NCBI RefSeq assembly: GCF_900066015.1
Contig: NZ_LN890655.1
Coordinates: 1,714,726-1,778,725, forward strand
DNA from: Candidatus Promineifilum breve
Lineage (GTDB): Bacteria; Chloroflexota; Anaerolineae; Promineifilales; Promineifilaceae
DNA: 64,000 bases
Direction of reading: 5' to 3'
Positions 34,424 through 43,208 of the stretch are shown in pieces. Below the pieces are notes generated by a model. The model had not been told where the DNA came from and did no database searches. It saw only the letters and a program-made list of their open reading frames with translations. The position numbers and the translations under genes are program-made. How positions within the stretch are numbered: position 1 is the first letter of the stretch; every line of letters starts with the position of its first letter.

Positions 34424-36430
34424 ATGCCAATGGCTACTTATTACGTAGATGGAAACACGGGCAACGATGCCAACAACGGCAGCAGCGCCCAACCGTGGAA
34501 GAAGCTGGGCCAGGCGATGGACGTGGTGCAACCCGGCGACGAGGTGCGCATTCGCACCGCCGTCTATCACGAGGAGTTGCGCATCAACGTCGCCAATACG
34601 ACGTGGAAGGCCGACACGGGTCACAAGCCGGTCATCGACGGCCGCTATCACGAGGGGCTATTCGAAAACGGCCGTCTGCCCACCCCAGGCGAAGGGAACG
34701 GCTATCTGCCCGAGGGCGAAGGCAACATGGTGCGCTGCCGGGGCGAGGGGGTCACGCTGGACGGCCTGACCATCCAGAATTGCGCCGGCACCGGCATCGG
34801 CGTCAGCGAATCGAACGTGACCATCCGCAATTGCCGGCTCGATTTCACCTACGACTCGTCGATTAAGGTCAACCCGACGACGACCTACATTGACAACGTC
34901 GTGGTGGAAAACAATGTCTGCACGCGCTCCAGTATGCGCTACTTCGACCCCAACCGCTCCAACCCCGGCGGCTCGCAGAGCGTCAACGGCGTGTGCAAGA
35001 TCGGCCGGACGCGCGATGGCATCATCCGCAACAACGTCTTCGCCTACGGCCACGGCGAGGGGATCAACGTCGACAAGGGCACTTCGCGCATTCTGGTGGA
35101 AGGCAACATCGTCCACACCTGCAACCATGTCCACATCTATATCAACCACTCCATCGATCCCATCATTCGCAACAATCTGATCTACCATCTGTATACGAAT
35201 GATCACCTGGGCGAGAACGGCCGGCCGCCGGCGGCCATTATCTACGGCGACGAACATGCCGGTGGCGCGCCCTGGGCACCCAGTTCGGGCGGGGCAATCT
35301 ATAACAACCTCATCATCGGTCTGGGCAAGCTGTTCATGGTGCGCAACAACACCCACAACTACGACACCCAACTCGATCACGCCTACATCGGCTATAACAC
35401 CTTCATCGGCGGCAGCAAGACCGAGGCGGGCATCCAGATTCTGGGCAACAGCCATGGCCGGCCGCACAAAGACAGCATCTTCGAAAACAACATCATCATC
35501 AACGCGCCGCAGATTAGCCAGGTGACGGGCAGCATCAGCGGTCTGGCCTTCCGCAACAACCTGTGGAGCGAGCAGCCCCACCAGGCCATGCGCGGCCCCG
35601 GCGATCGCATCGGCAACCCCAAGCTGGTTGACCCGCTGGCCGAGATTGAGTTCACCTTCCCCGATCCCAACACCAATATCGATCCGCGCAATTATCAGCT
35701 TACCAGCCACAGCGCGCTGGCGATTGGCATGGCTAGCGACGGGTCGCAGTTCAACAACCTGCGACCGCCGACGATCAACAAGGACTTCTTCGGGGCCAAT
35801 CGCGACGGCCAGCCCGACATCGGCGCGCACGAATTCGCCGGGGTGGTCACCGACCTGACGGCCAACTTCAGCATCGGGCCGGGCCAGGGCGCGGGCAGCC
35901 TGCCCCACACCGTCGATTTCACCGACAAGAGCGTCTCGCAGCACCCCATCGTCAGCCACGCCTGGGATTTCGGCGACGGGCAAACCTCGACCGAGACGAA
36001 CCCGTCCCATACCTACGCCACGGCCGGCGACTTCGACGTCTCGCTGACTGTGACCGACGACCAGGGCAACAGCGACACCCTGACCCAACCCGGCCTGATC
36101 AACGTGACCGCGGAGCCGGACACGGAGATTCCCGACACATTCCGCCGCTTCATCCTGATGCAGCCGGCGGCCCAGCAGATATTGGCCTTCGGCACGCAAT
36201 ACCCCGACCTGCGTTGCATCGTCATCTGGAACGACGATCCGTTCCATTTGCTCAACTTTGCCGACGTGGAAGACGTGGTGCGCGGCCTGGCCGACGACAC
36301 CACCGAAGTGATATGGATCGACCCCAGCGACCAGGGCGAGCCGATCCTGACCGAGGATGACGTGGAGCCGATAGAATCGTCGGCTTCACGGGAATCGCCG
36401 GCGGCGATTCTGGCCCGTGTCCGCGCCTGA
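34424..36430 (+). CDS. Parallel beta-helix + PKD protein, paralogue of upstream gene
   Basis: 668 residues (a second ATG 6 nt downstream is equally good; TAAGGTAGG lies just upstream). It opens TYYVDGNTGNDANNGSSAQP, a DUF1565-like start, with no signal peptide. Beta-helix rungs occupy about 60-400 (NVVVENNVCTRSS, IIRNNVFAYGHGEG), a PKD domain about 480-560 (SHAWDFGDGQTSTETNPSHTY), and the shared C-terminal domain starts at 573 (FRRFILMQ ... AFGTQYPDLRC ... WNDDPFH). An acidic tail of about 30 residues follows. It lacks the LamG part of its neighbour. Transcription ends at the hairpin at 36454-36486. A polysaccharide-associated role is inferred from context. Confidence 0.87.
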   Translation: MPMATYYVDGNTGNDANNGSSAQPWKKLGQAMDVVQPGDEVRIRTAVYHEELRINVANTTWKADTGHKPVIDGRYHEGLFENGRLPTPGEGNGYLPEGEGNMVRCRGEGVTLDGLTIQNCAGTGIGVSESNVTIRNCRLDFTYDSSIKVNPTTTYIDNVVVENNVCTRSSMRYFDPNRSNPGGSQSVNGVCKIGRTRDGIIRNNVFAYGHGEGINVDKGTSRILVEGNIVHTCNHVHIYINHSIDPIIRNNLIYHLYTNDHLGENGRPPAAIIYGDEHAGGAPWAPSSGGAIYNNLIIGLGKLFMVRNNTHNYDTQLDHAYIGYNTFIGGSKTEAGIQILGNSHGRPHKDSIFENNIIINAPQISQVTGSISGLAFRNNLWSEQPHQAMRGPGDRIGNPKLVDPLAEIEFTFPDPNTNIDPRNYQLTSHSALAIGMASDGSQFNNLRPPTINKDFFGANRDGQPDIGAHEFAGVVTDLTANFSIGPGQGAGSLPHTVDFTDKSVSQHPIVSHAWDFGDGQTSTETNPSHTYATAGDFDVSLTVTDDQGNSDTLTQPGLINVTAEPDTEIPDTFRRFILMQPAAQQILAFGTQYPDLRCIVIWNDDPFHLLNFADVEDVVRGLADDTTEVIWIDPSDQGEPILTEDDVEPIESSASRESPAAILARVRA

Positions 36431-36453
36431 TATCAGCGACCCCCCCCTCTACC

Positions 36454-36486
36454 AAAAAGAGGCGCTCCCACTGAGCGCCTCTTTTT
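36454..36486. terminator. Bidirectional rho-independent terminator
   Basis: A 13-bp perfect stem, AAAAAGAGGCGCT / AGCGCCTCTTTTT, with a 7-nt loop lies between convergent genes ending at 36430 (+) and 36513 (-). A- and T-runs on both sides make it work in both directions. Confidence 0.93.
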
Positions 36487-36512
36487 GTTGGGGGCAGCCG
36501 GGGGCGGCGGGC

Positions 36513-37733
36513 TTAGTGCCGGCCGTCGGCCGCGGCCAGGTAGGGGCGCAACGCGTCGGGATTCTCCACCGCCGCACGGATAATCTCACAGATCGGGCCG
36601 ATCTCGTCCGGCCCCACGGCCGTGCCCGACGGCAAGGACATGACCCGCTGGGTCAGCTTCTCCGTCTCCGGCAGCAGCAAGTGGGAGTGGGGAAAGTAGG
36701 AGCGGTATGGCTCCATCTCGTGGCAGCCGGGGTAGAAGTAGCGGCGGGCCATGACGTTCTCGGCGTGGAGAACGCGCACGAGATCGTCGCGGCTGATACC
36801 GGCCGCGGCCTCGTCGACCTCGACGATCATGTACTGGTAGTTGCAGCGCTCGCCATCGTCGTAGGCGATAACCTGGACGCCGGGCAGGCCGGCCAGCCCG
36901 CGGCGATAGGCGTGGTGGTTGCGCTTGTTGGCGGCGATGAAGGTATCGACCGATTCCAGGCTGGTGAGGCCCATGGCCGCCGAGACCTCGCTCATCTTGC
37001 CGTTGGTGCCGATGTAGATGACGTTGTCGTAACCGGCAAAACCGAAGTTCTTCATCAGGCGAATCTTGGTCGCCAGTTCGGCGTCGTTGGTCGCCACCGC
37101 CCCGCCCTCGAAGGTATTGAAGAACTTGGTGGCGTGGAAGCTGAATATCTCCACTGCGCCGAAGCCGCCGATCATCTGCCCGCCATAGGAGTTGCCGAAG
37201 GCGTGGGCGGCGTCGAACATCAGCTTCAGGTTGCGGCGGGCGGCGATCTCGCTCAACTCTTCGATGGCGCACGGCCGGCCCCAGACGTGGACGCCGATGA
37301 TGCCACTGGTGCGCGGGGTGATCAGCCGCTCCACCTGGCGCGGGTCAAGGTTGTGGGAGGCCGGGTCCACGTCGCAGAACACGGGGGTGATCTCCTGCCA
37401 TTGCAGGGCGTGGGCCGTGGCGACGAAGGTGAAGGAGGGCACGATGACCTCGCCGGTCAGACCCAGGGCGCGGATGGCGATCTCCAGGGCCACGGTGGCG
37501 TTGCACATGCAGATGACGTGCTCCACGCCGAGATAGTCGGCCAGGCGCGCCTCGAACTCCTGCACCAGCGGGCCGTTGTTGGTCAGCCACAGCCGATCGA
37601 GCATGTCCTCGATGCGGCCCATGAGGGCGGCCCGGTCGCCGATGTTGGGCCGGCCGACGTGCAGTTTTTCCTCGAAACGAGGCCGGCCGGAAACGACGGC
37701 CAATTCATCCAGTCGCGATAGTTGGGCGATCAT
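36513..37733 (-). CDS. DegT/DnrJ/EryC1-type sugar aminotransferase (second copy)
   Basis: 406 residues with a GGGAG 10 nt upstream. PLP features are HVICMCNATVALEIAIRAL (phosphate-binding turn), LMFDAAHAFGNSYGG (Asp174) and EIFSFHATKFFNTFEGG (Schiff-base Lys203). The FHATKFFNTFEGG form matches dTDP-4-amino-4,6-dideoxyglucose-type aminotransferases rather than the [14 protein letters not shown] form at 24948-26090, so the two probably act on different keto-sugars. It lies at the head of a second minus-strand group with GT61 and three sulfotransferases; a keto-sugar-producing dehydratase is not visible in the window. Confidence 0.9.
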   Translation of the reverse strand: MIAQLSRLDELAVVSGRPRFEEKLHVGRPNIGDRAALMGRIEDMLDRLWLTNNGPLVQEFEARLADYLGVEHVICMCNATVALEIAIRALGLTGEVIVPSFTFVATAHALQWQEITPVFCDVDPASHNLDPRQVERLITPRTSGIIGVHVWGRPCAIEELSEIAARRNLKLMFDAAHAFGNSYGGQMIGGFGAVEIFSFHATKFFNTFEGGAVATNDAELATKIRLMKNFGFAGYDNVIYIGTNGKMSEVSAAMGLTSLESVDTFIAANKRNHHAYRRGLAGLPGVQVIAYDDGERCNYQYMIVEVDEAAAGISRDDLVRVLHAENVMARRYFYPGCHEMEPYRSYFPHSHLLLPETEKLTQRVMSLPSGTAVGPDEIGPICEIIRAAVENPDALRPYLAAADGRH

Positions 37734-37796
37734 ACTTGCAATTCTCCCTATGACACAATGGGCCGATGCGCGCGGCGGCGCAACCGGTGCCGGTTT

Positions 37797-38957
37797 TTAG
37801 ACGATGCCCTCGGCCGTCAGCCAGGCAATCGCCCGCTTATAGTCTACTTTATGCGCTTTGGCGAAGCCGTCAAAATCCGACTTCTTGCCCGTTATCCGGC
37901 GCATGGCCGAACTATAGAGTGTGCGGGCGACGTGATCCGCCTCGCACACCTTGACAAACGTCGCCTGATTGCCGAAGCATTTGTTGATCAGGATCGACCC
38001 GCCCCACGGCGTCTCCTCGGTGAAGTAGGTTACCGTTTTGGGTTCCAGCGCGCCGACGATGTTTGCCAGTTGGCTGCCCTGGAAGCCGAGGATATTGGTG
38101 TGTTCGTTGACGACCCGCAACTGCTCGGCAAAGGGCAACTGTTGGGGATGGACGATGCGCGCACCGCGCTCGGCCAGGAAGGACTCGACCTTTTCCTCGC
38201 CGATGTACTGGCGCACGCCGCTCTTGTGGGCGGTGCGCGACAGATAGAGCGGCTGATCGGTCGGCCGCGCGTCGGCCACGCCCAGGGCCACGGCCAGCTT
38301 GTTCATAAATTCGCGGTAGGCGTCGTGGGTATGGCTCTGCAATTGAAACGACGTCTGCGGGACGATGACCCGGCTGAGGCGGGTGGGCCGGTCGAAGGTG
38401 ACCAGGTTGTCGGCGGTGATGCCCATCGCGTCGAGGCAGGCCTTGATGTAGGGCCGCTGCAAGAGCGACGGGTCGTAGACGTGGAAGCAATAGCGGTCAA
38501 TGTCGCCCAGATTCTCCGTCAGCGCCCACCAGTTGGACAGAGTCTCCATGATGTAGTGGCCGAAGTGGGGGCGGATGTGGTTCATGTACAGCACCGGGCG
38601 GTCATAGACCGGCAGGTCGTCCACGTCACCGGCGAAACGTGGCGGGTCGGTGTTGAACAGATCGTCGGAGCGGCGGCGGAGGGTCAGTGAGTGAGGGATC
38701 TGGTTCAGCTCCCGGTCATAGAGACAGCCGACGCGCTGCTTGGCCCCACCGCGCACGGCCGGCGTGTAGATGACGTCGCTATGGGTGGTCAACGCCGGTT
38801 TTGCCGGGATCAGGCGGAAAGGCCGTTCGCCACGAAAGAAGCGTTCGGGCTTGGAAAAATGAACGAAACGAAAGTCGTCGCTCGTGATAGCGATGGCCGT
38901 GGGGTCGTCGGCAGCGCGGCGCGGGTCGGAATAGGTGACCGCCGGTAACGAATTCAT
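37797..38957 (-). CDS. Glycosyltransferase family 61 (DUF563)
   Basis: 386 residues with GAGGT before the start. The GT61/DUF563 core is clear: NHIRPHFGHYIMETLSNWW near residue 128, PLYLSRTAHKSGVRQYIGEE near 240 and NEHTNILGFQGSQLANIV near 290. GT61 includes EGF- and xylan-modifying enzymes and many bacterial capsule transferases; the sugar (often xylose, GlcNAc or a heptose-like acceptor) cannot be read from sequence. It is 63 bp downstream of the DegT gene's start region and transcribed the same way. Confidence 0.87.
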   Translation of the reverse strand: MNSLPAVTYSDPRRAADDPTAIAITSDDFRFVHFSKPERFFRGERPFRLIPAKPALTTHSDVIYTPAVRGGAKQRVGCLYDRELNQIPHSLTLRRRSDDLFNTDPPRFAGDVDDLPVYDRPVLYMNHIRPHFGHYIMETLSNWWALTENLGDIDRYCFHVYDPSLLQRPYIKACLDAMGITADNLVTFDRPTRLSRVIVPQTSFQLQSHTHDAYREFMNKLAVALGVADARPTDQPLYLSRTAHKSGVRQYIGEEKVESFLAERGARIVHPQQLPFAEQLRVVNEHTNILGFQGSQLANIVGALEPKTVTYFTEETPWGGSILINKCFGNQATFVKVCEADHVARTLYSSAMRRITGKKSDFDGFAKAHKVDYKRAIAWLTAEGIV

Positions 38958-39074
38958 GCGTATACCTCAATTGTGTGACTGGTCCAGCATTACCTGTGTT
39001 GGCCCAGAGTAGACTTTCAATCTTAAGGGTGGGCTTACACCGCGAATGCCCACGGCCGCCATTCAGCCGCCGCG

Positions 39075-39947
39075 CTAATAGCCATAGCGCGCCAACGTGG
39101 CTCCGGCGATGCGGTCGAAAACGGCGATTTCCTCGGCCGTCAGTAGCGAACGATATTTGCCGACCTCGGAATCGGTCGGCATCTCCAGCGTCTTGCGCTT
39201 CCATTGCAAAAATTCCAGCGGCTCCTGGTGCGCCTTCCGGTTCCAGAGGTAATATTCCAGCATCTGCTCGTCGTAAGGCTCAGCCAGAAAGGCGCAGAGG
39301 CGGCGCAGTTCGGTTTCACTGTTGGTCACCAGATCTTCGTAGCGCACGATGCATACCCGCTCCCGGCCGGCGGCGTCAAACGCGGACGTGGCCTGGTCGT
39401 TGTTATCGGCCCACTCGGCGGCGATGGCAGCGATGTCGGTTGCCAGATGGGGCGCATATTTGGAGTCCATCGGCGTCACCGCCAGCTTGCGATAGGAGCA
39501 GGCCACGTCGCGGCCGTCGCGCACGATGTGGACGTAGGCCGCGTCGGGGAACATCGCCGCCAGCGTGGCGATATGTTGAATATAGAAGTTGTTTTTGTCG
39601 CCCCAACGTTGAAAGGTTTTCCCGGTGGTGTGGCCGAAGAATGTGTAGATACAGGCGACCAGTTCCGCGTAGCTCGCCGGTTGATTGGCGGCGATGGCGT
39701 CGCGCAAGGCGACATAGTCCAGGTTCCAGGTCTCGATCTTCTTCGAGGCGGCCAGATCGGCGAGGAAGCCATCTAACAGTTGTGGATCGCGACTGGAATC
39801 GATGCCCCAGTGACGATACTTGTCGTACCACCACACCGCAAAGCCACACTCCGGCGGCACGATGATATGGCGATGGTTGTTCACCATCAAGCGTAAAAGG
39901 GTTGTCCCCGATCGGGGATTGCCGATTATGAATATCGGTGGTCTCAT
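39075..39947 (-). CDS. Sulfotransferase family protein (5 of 7)
   Basis: 290 residues starting MRPPIFIIGNPRSGTTLLRL, with the PAPS loop GNPRSGTTLL at the extreme N-terminus. FPDAAYVHIVRDGRDVACSYRKL near residue 137 is the 3'-phosphate-binding R-D-G-R-D...S segment, and CIVRYEDLVTNSETELRRLCAFLA near 205 the C-terminal YEDL helix. WGDKNNFYIQHI (K-x-N) is also typical. Context is the second minus-strand polysaccharide group, next to GT61. Confidence 0.9.
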   Translation of the reverse strand: MRPPIFIIGNPRSGTTLLRLMVNNHRHIIVPPECGFAVWWYDKYRHWGIDSSRDPQLLDGFLADLAASKKIETWNLDYVALRDAIAANQPASYAELVACIYTFFGHTTGKTFQRWGDKNNFYIQHIATLAAMFPDAAYVHIVRDGRDVACSYRKLAVTPMDSKYAPHLATDIAAIAAEWADNNDQATSAFDAAGRERVCIVRYEDLVTNSETELRRLCAFLAEPYDEQMLEYYLWNRKAHQEPLEFLQWKRKTLEMPTDSEVGKYRSLLTAEEIAVFDRIAGATLARYGY

Positions 39948-40007
39948 GTCACATTCAACGTCTCGCCGCAGGTGGACGCGGCCTCACCCGGCAATGGGTC
40001 AGGTGTC

Positions 40008-40946
40008 CTACTTCTTCCAGTTCGACAGATCGCGATCGATCAGCCCTTCCAGCCGTTCCACTTCCTCGCGGTAATAATCATACAGGCGACGGGCCAGATC
40101 GGCGGGCATGGGCGGCGGTTCCTCGAGGTTACTGTCGCGGGTCTCGATCATCTTCTGGCGCAGGCGGGCCGGCACCAGCGGGTCGATGGCCCGGCGCAGG
40201 GGGTGCTTCTTGAGCGTCTCGTAGAGGCGGCCGAGGCGGTGGTTCTTCATCGCCCCGCCCCGGTTCTTCACCGACAGATCGGGCACAAAGGTGTCGTCGA
40301 TCTCCAGGAAGCGGCAAATGTCGGCCACCACGCCCAGTGCGTCGCCGATCAGGTCGTCGAACAGGATGATCTTGACCTGCGCCGGATCGAACTGCTCATA
40401 CCAGCGCGTCAGCCAGGCATGGTATAGCCCATGCTCCACGGCCTGGTCGCCGGGCTGCAACACTACCTCGGCCGGGCGGTCTTCCAGCCCCAGCCGCACG
40501 CGATGCCAATAGCTGGAATAGGCCCGCCGCACCGGGTCGCGCAGGCTAAAGATGAGCCGGACGTCGGGGATGGCGGCGGCGATGAGTTGCGGCGCGGTGT
40601 CGCTACGCAGATAGTGGGGCGACGTTTCGCCCACGGCGCGGTAGCCGGCCGAGTCGGCGAAGAGCGCGGCGTACTCATCCAGCGTCTTGATCGGGAAGCG
40701 CAGCCCATGGCCGGCCACGTGCTCCGGGTTGGTGGGGTCATAGGCAAAGTAGCGCGGCTCCTTGAAGGCGCTCATATACACGTCGGGGTGCTGCTTCAAA
40801 TAGTAGTTCAGCGACGTGGTGCCGCCCTTGATGGCCCCGCCGATGATGAAATTGGGCAGGCGCAGCCCGGTGGCGGCCGGCGGCAAAGGGGCGCGGTCGC
40901 GCGCCGGGCGTTCGGCCGTGAGGTGGGGCGTGGTAATCGTGTTCAT
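40008..40946 (-). CDS. Sulfotransferase domain protein (6 of 7; heparan-type)
   Basis: 312 residues from the ATG opening MNTITTPHLTAERPARDRAP, which overlaps the upstream stop as ATGA; a much longer open frame runs antisense-like through the neighbour and is rejected. The PAPS loop is NFIIGGAIKGGTTSLNYYLK, followed by MSAFKEPRYFAYD (K-E-x-RYF) and VRLIFSLRDPVRRAYSSYWH (R-D-P...S-S-Y). The region KIILFDDLIGDALGVVADICRFLE follows. It is the same sub-type as 13073-13921, close to glycosaminoglycan sulfotransferases. It is translationally coupled to sulfotransferase 7. Confidence 0.9.
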   Translation of the reverse strand: MNTITTPHLTAERPARDRAPLPPAATGLRLPNFIIGGAIKGGTTSLNYYLKQHPDVYMSAFKEPRYFAYDPTNPEHVAGHGLRFPIKTLDEYAALFADSAGYRAVGETSPHYLRSDTAPQLIAAAIPDVRLIFSLRDPVRRAYSSYWHRVRLGLEDRPAEVVLQPGDQAVEHGLYHAWLTRWYEQFDPAQVKIILFDDLIGDALGVVADICRFLEIDDTFVPDLSVKNRGGAMKNHRLGRLYETLKKHPLRRAIDPLVPARLRQKMIETRDSNLEEPPPMPADLARRLYDYYREEVERLEGLIDRDLSNWKK

Positions 40947-41902
40947 TGGGCAAACCGTATTTTGCTGATGCGGGTGCGGGTGAATTGGCGCAACTGCTTC
41001 ATGCGGTAATCGATGGCGCCAAGTTTTAGCTCCGGCCAGTTGCCGGCCGGCGGGCCGTCGCCGGCTATATCGTGGGCTATCAGCATCTCCTCGACCTGAT
41101 CGATAGTGGGCGATTCGCCGCGCAGCCGCCCCACGTGGGCCAATAGCACGGACTCGTCGGGACTCTCGTAGTAGACCTGGCGGTAGTTGGCGTCGTTTTC
41201 GCCCAGGTCGTTGCGGCGGCCCTCGGCGCGCCGCTGCACGTCGCGGTAGCGGTCGCTCTCCTTGGAGTAGAGGTGGATGCGCGACGACAGATTGCCGCCC
41301 AGCGCGTGGTGGGTCTTCTCCCAGTAGCGCTCCTTGCCCGCGAAGTAAGGGATGCCGAAGGTGGCGCAGGCCGCTTGCAGCACGTCGGCCTGGCGGCGGG
41401 CATAGTCGGCGTACTTGACGGTGCGGAAGGAGTCGACGAAGGAGTAGAAGTTGCGGTGGTATTGCGGCCAATGGGCCAGCTCGGCCCCGTCTTTCTTGTC
41501 CAGCCGGTTGCGCTTTTGCAGCGAGTGGGCGTATTCCAGCAGTGTCTTCCAGATGACGACGTGGTGGGTCTCGATCCCCTGGCGGGCCAGATAGTCGGTC
41601 TGGTCGTCGATCCAGACGACGTTCTTGCTGGCATCGACGATGAACTCGACCTCGGGGTGGATGTCGAAGATGGTCTGGTAGAGGTTGGCCTCGCCATGCT
41701 TCTTGACCCGGCTCCACAAGTCGCAATTGGGATCGCCGCAGCCGCAGGCCCAGGTCGGCCGCGTGTGGCGCTCCTTGGTCGGCCGGAAGAGGTGCTTCAC
41801 CTCGCCGATGCCGAAGCCGCGCGGATCGTTGGCGATGGTCAGATGGAAGAAGGTGGAGCCGCTATAGGACGTGCCACCGACAAAAATTACTTTCTTGCTC
41901 AT
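40943..41902 (-). CDS. Sulfotransferase family protein (7 of 7)
   Basis: 319 residues from MSKKVIFVGGTSYSGSTFFHLT; an upstream in-frame ATG would add an Arg-rich tail extending into the divergent promoter region. The N-terminal GGTSYSGSTFFHL is a PAPS-type P-loop variant, and VEFIVDASKNVVWIDDQ near residue 85 resembles the VDSSK(x)P segment of sulfotransferase_3 enzymes. The stretch THHVVIWKTLLEYAHSLQKRN occupies the usual 3'-phosphate region but lacks the standard R-D-P motif, so substrate or cofactor use is less certain than for the other copies. First gene of its transcript; overlaps copy 6 by 4 bp. Confidence 0.78.
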   Translation of the reverse strand: MSKKVIFVGGTSYSGSTFFHLTIANDPRGFGIGEVKHLFRPTKERHTRPTWACGCGDPNCDLWSRVKKHGEANLYQTIFDIHPEVEFIVDASKNVVWIDDQTDYLARQGIETHHVVIWKTLLEYAHSLQKRNRLDKKDGAELAHWPQYHRNFYSFVDSFRTVKYADYARRQADVLQAACATFGIPYFAGKERYWEKTHHALGGNLSSRIHLYSKESDRYRDVQRRAEGRRNDLGENDANYRQVYYESPDESVLLAHVGRLRGESPTIDQVEEMLIAHDIAGDGPPAGNWPELKLGAIDYRMKQLRQFTRTRISKIRFAQ

Positions 41903-42045
41903 GCGCTTGCTCTTATTCTCCGGCGGGGCGACGGATGCATCCGTTCCCGGCCGCGCCCGTTCTAATCTAACCCGCCCACGCTTACAGCGCGTATTACGGT
42001 ATAGAACGCTTTCCATCTTTCTTTCAGCCGCCCGCCGACCGGGCT

Positions 42046-42051
42046 ATAATG
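42046..42051 (+). promoter_or_regulatory. -10 element (TATAAT) for the aminotransferase gene
   Basis: A perfect TATAAT 26 nt before the ATG at 42078, in a divergent region with the sulfotransferase at 41902 (-). No good -35 is seen at 16-18 nt spacing. The predicted leader is about 20 nt. Confidence 0.6.
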
Positions 42052-42077
42052 GCCCCATTTCCCGTTCGAGGCAAGCC

Positions 42078-43208
42078 ATGCAAATCAAGCCCTTCGCCAC
42101 CGAGGAGTTCTTCGCCCGCTACGAATTCACCACCCCCCACCTGCTGTGCGCTTCCGACTGCGAGACGCTGACCGTCGGCGATCTGCTGCGGCTGGCCGGG
42201 GCGAACGCGGCCGACTTGCTCGACCTGCGCCTGAGCTACACCGAATCGGCCGGCCACCCCGCGCTGCGGGCGGCCGTGGCTGCGCTCTACGAGCAGGTCG
42301 CGCCGGAAGAAGTCGTGATCCTGGGCGCGCCAGAAGAGGGCATCTATCTGACCATGCGCGCCCTGCTGTCGCCGGGCGACCATGCCGTGGTGCTGACCCC
42401 GGCCTACGATTCGCTGCTCAATCTGGCCGAGCACGCCGGCGCCGACGTCAGCCGCTGGGCCGTCCGGCCGCGGCCCGGCGGCTGGGCGCTCGACCTGGAC
42501 GAGCTGGCGCGCCTGCTGCGGCCCGCTACGCGCCTGGTGGTCGTCAATTTCCCCCACAACCCGACCGGCCTGCTGCCCACGCCGGCCGAATTCGAGGCGC
42601 TGATCGACCTGGTGCGGCGGCGCGGCGCGTGGCTGCTGTGCGACGAGATGTACCGTGGGCTGGAGCGCGACCCGGCCGAACGCCTGCCCTCGGCCGCCGA
42701 CCGCTATGAGCGGGCCGTCGTCCTGTCGGGCCTGTCGAAGACCCACGGCCTGCCGGGCCTGCGCGCCGGGTGGCTGGTCGTCCACGACGCGGCCTTGCGC
42801 GCGGCGCTGATCAACTGGAAGCATTACACCACCATCTGCGCCGCCGCGCCCAGTGAATTGCTGGCGACCGTGGCCCTGTCGGCCCACGAGGCGCTGGCCG
42901 GGCGCAACCGGCGGATCATCGCCGGCAACCTGGACATGGCCGCGACGTTCTTCCGGCGCTGGCCGGAGCTGTTCGACTGGCGGCCGCCGCGGGCCGGGTC
43001 GGTGGCCCTGGTCGGCGTCAACGTGCCCTCGGCCACGGCCTACTGCCACGCGCTGGCCCATGACGCCGGGGTGCTGCTGCTGCCGGGGCCAAACCTGGGG
43101 GCCGATGATCGTAGTGTACGCTTCGGCTTCGGCCGGGCTGGTTTCGCGGCGGCGCTGGCGGCCTATGAAGACTACCTGATGAGACTATCCAATAGCGCCG
43201 CGAGTTGA
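42078..43208 (+). CDS. PLP-dependent aminotransferase class I/II
   Basis: 376 residues from MQIKPFATEEFF, placed downstream of a TATAAT; a longer frame would start inside the divergent gene. Fold-type I residues are NFPHNPTG (Asn161), LLCDEMYRG (Asp189), LSGLSKTHGLPGLRAGW (Lys221, Arg229) and an N-terminal SYTESAGHPALRAAV substrate loop. It belongs with aspartate/aromatic-type aminotransferases; the substrate is not identified. It ends convergently, overlapping the sulfatase stop region by 37 bp, and shows no obvious link to the sugar locus. Confidence 0.9.
   Translation: MQIKPFATEEFFARYEFTTPHLLCASDCETLTVGDLLRLAGANAADLLDLRLSYTESAGHPALRAAVAALYEQVAPEEVVILGAPEEGIYLTMRALLSPGDHAVVLTPAYDSLLNLAEHAGADVSRWAVRPRPGGWALDLDELARLLRPATRLVVVNFPHNPTGLLPTPAEFEALIDLVRRRGAWLLCDEMYRGLERDPAERLPSAADRYERAVVLSGLSKTHGLPGLRAGWLVVHDAALRAALINWKHYTTICAAAPSELLATVALSAHEALAGRNRRIIAGNLDMAATFFRRWPELFDWRPPRAGSVALVGVNVPSATAYCHALAHDAGVLLLPGPNLGADDRSVRFGFGRAGFAAALAAYEDYLMRLSNSAAS

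Noticed and set aside
34658-36247. Long minus-strand open frame opposite the second beta-helix gene
   Set aside because: No recognisable motif or ribosome-binding site; the plus strand carries clear beta-helix and PKD sequence.
40947-41726. N-terminal extension of sulfotransferase 6
   Set aside because: The added residues are an Arg/Pro-rich out-of-frame reading of sulfotransferase 7; the ATGA overlap start fits better.
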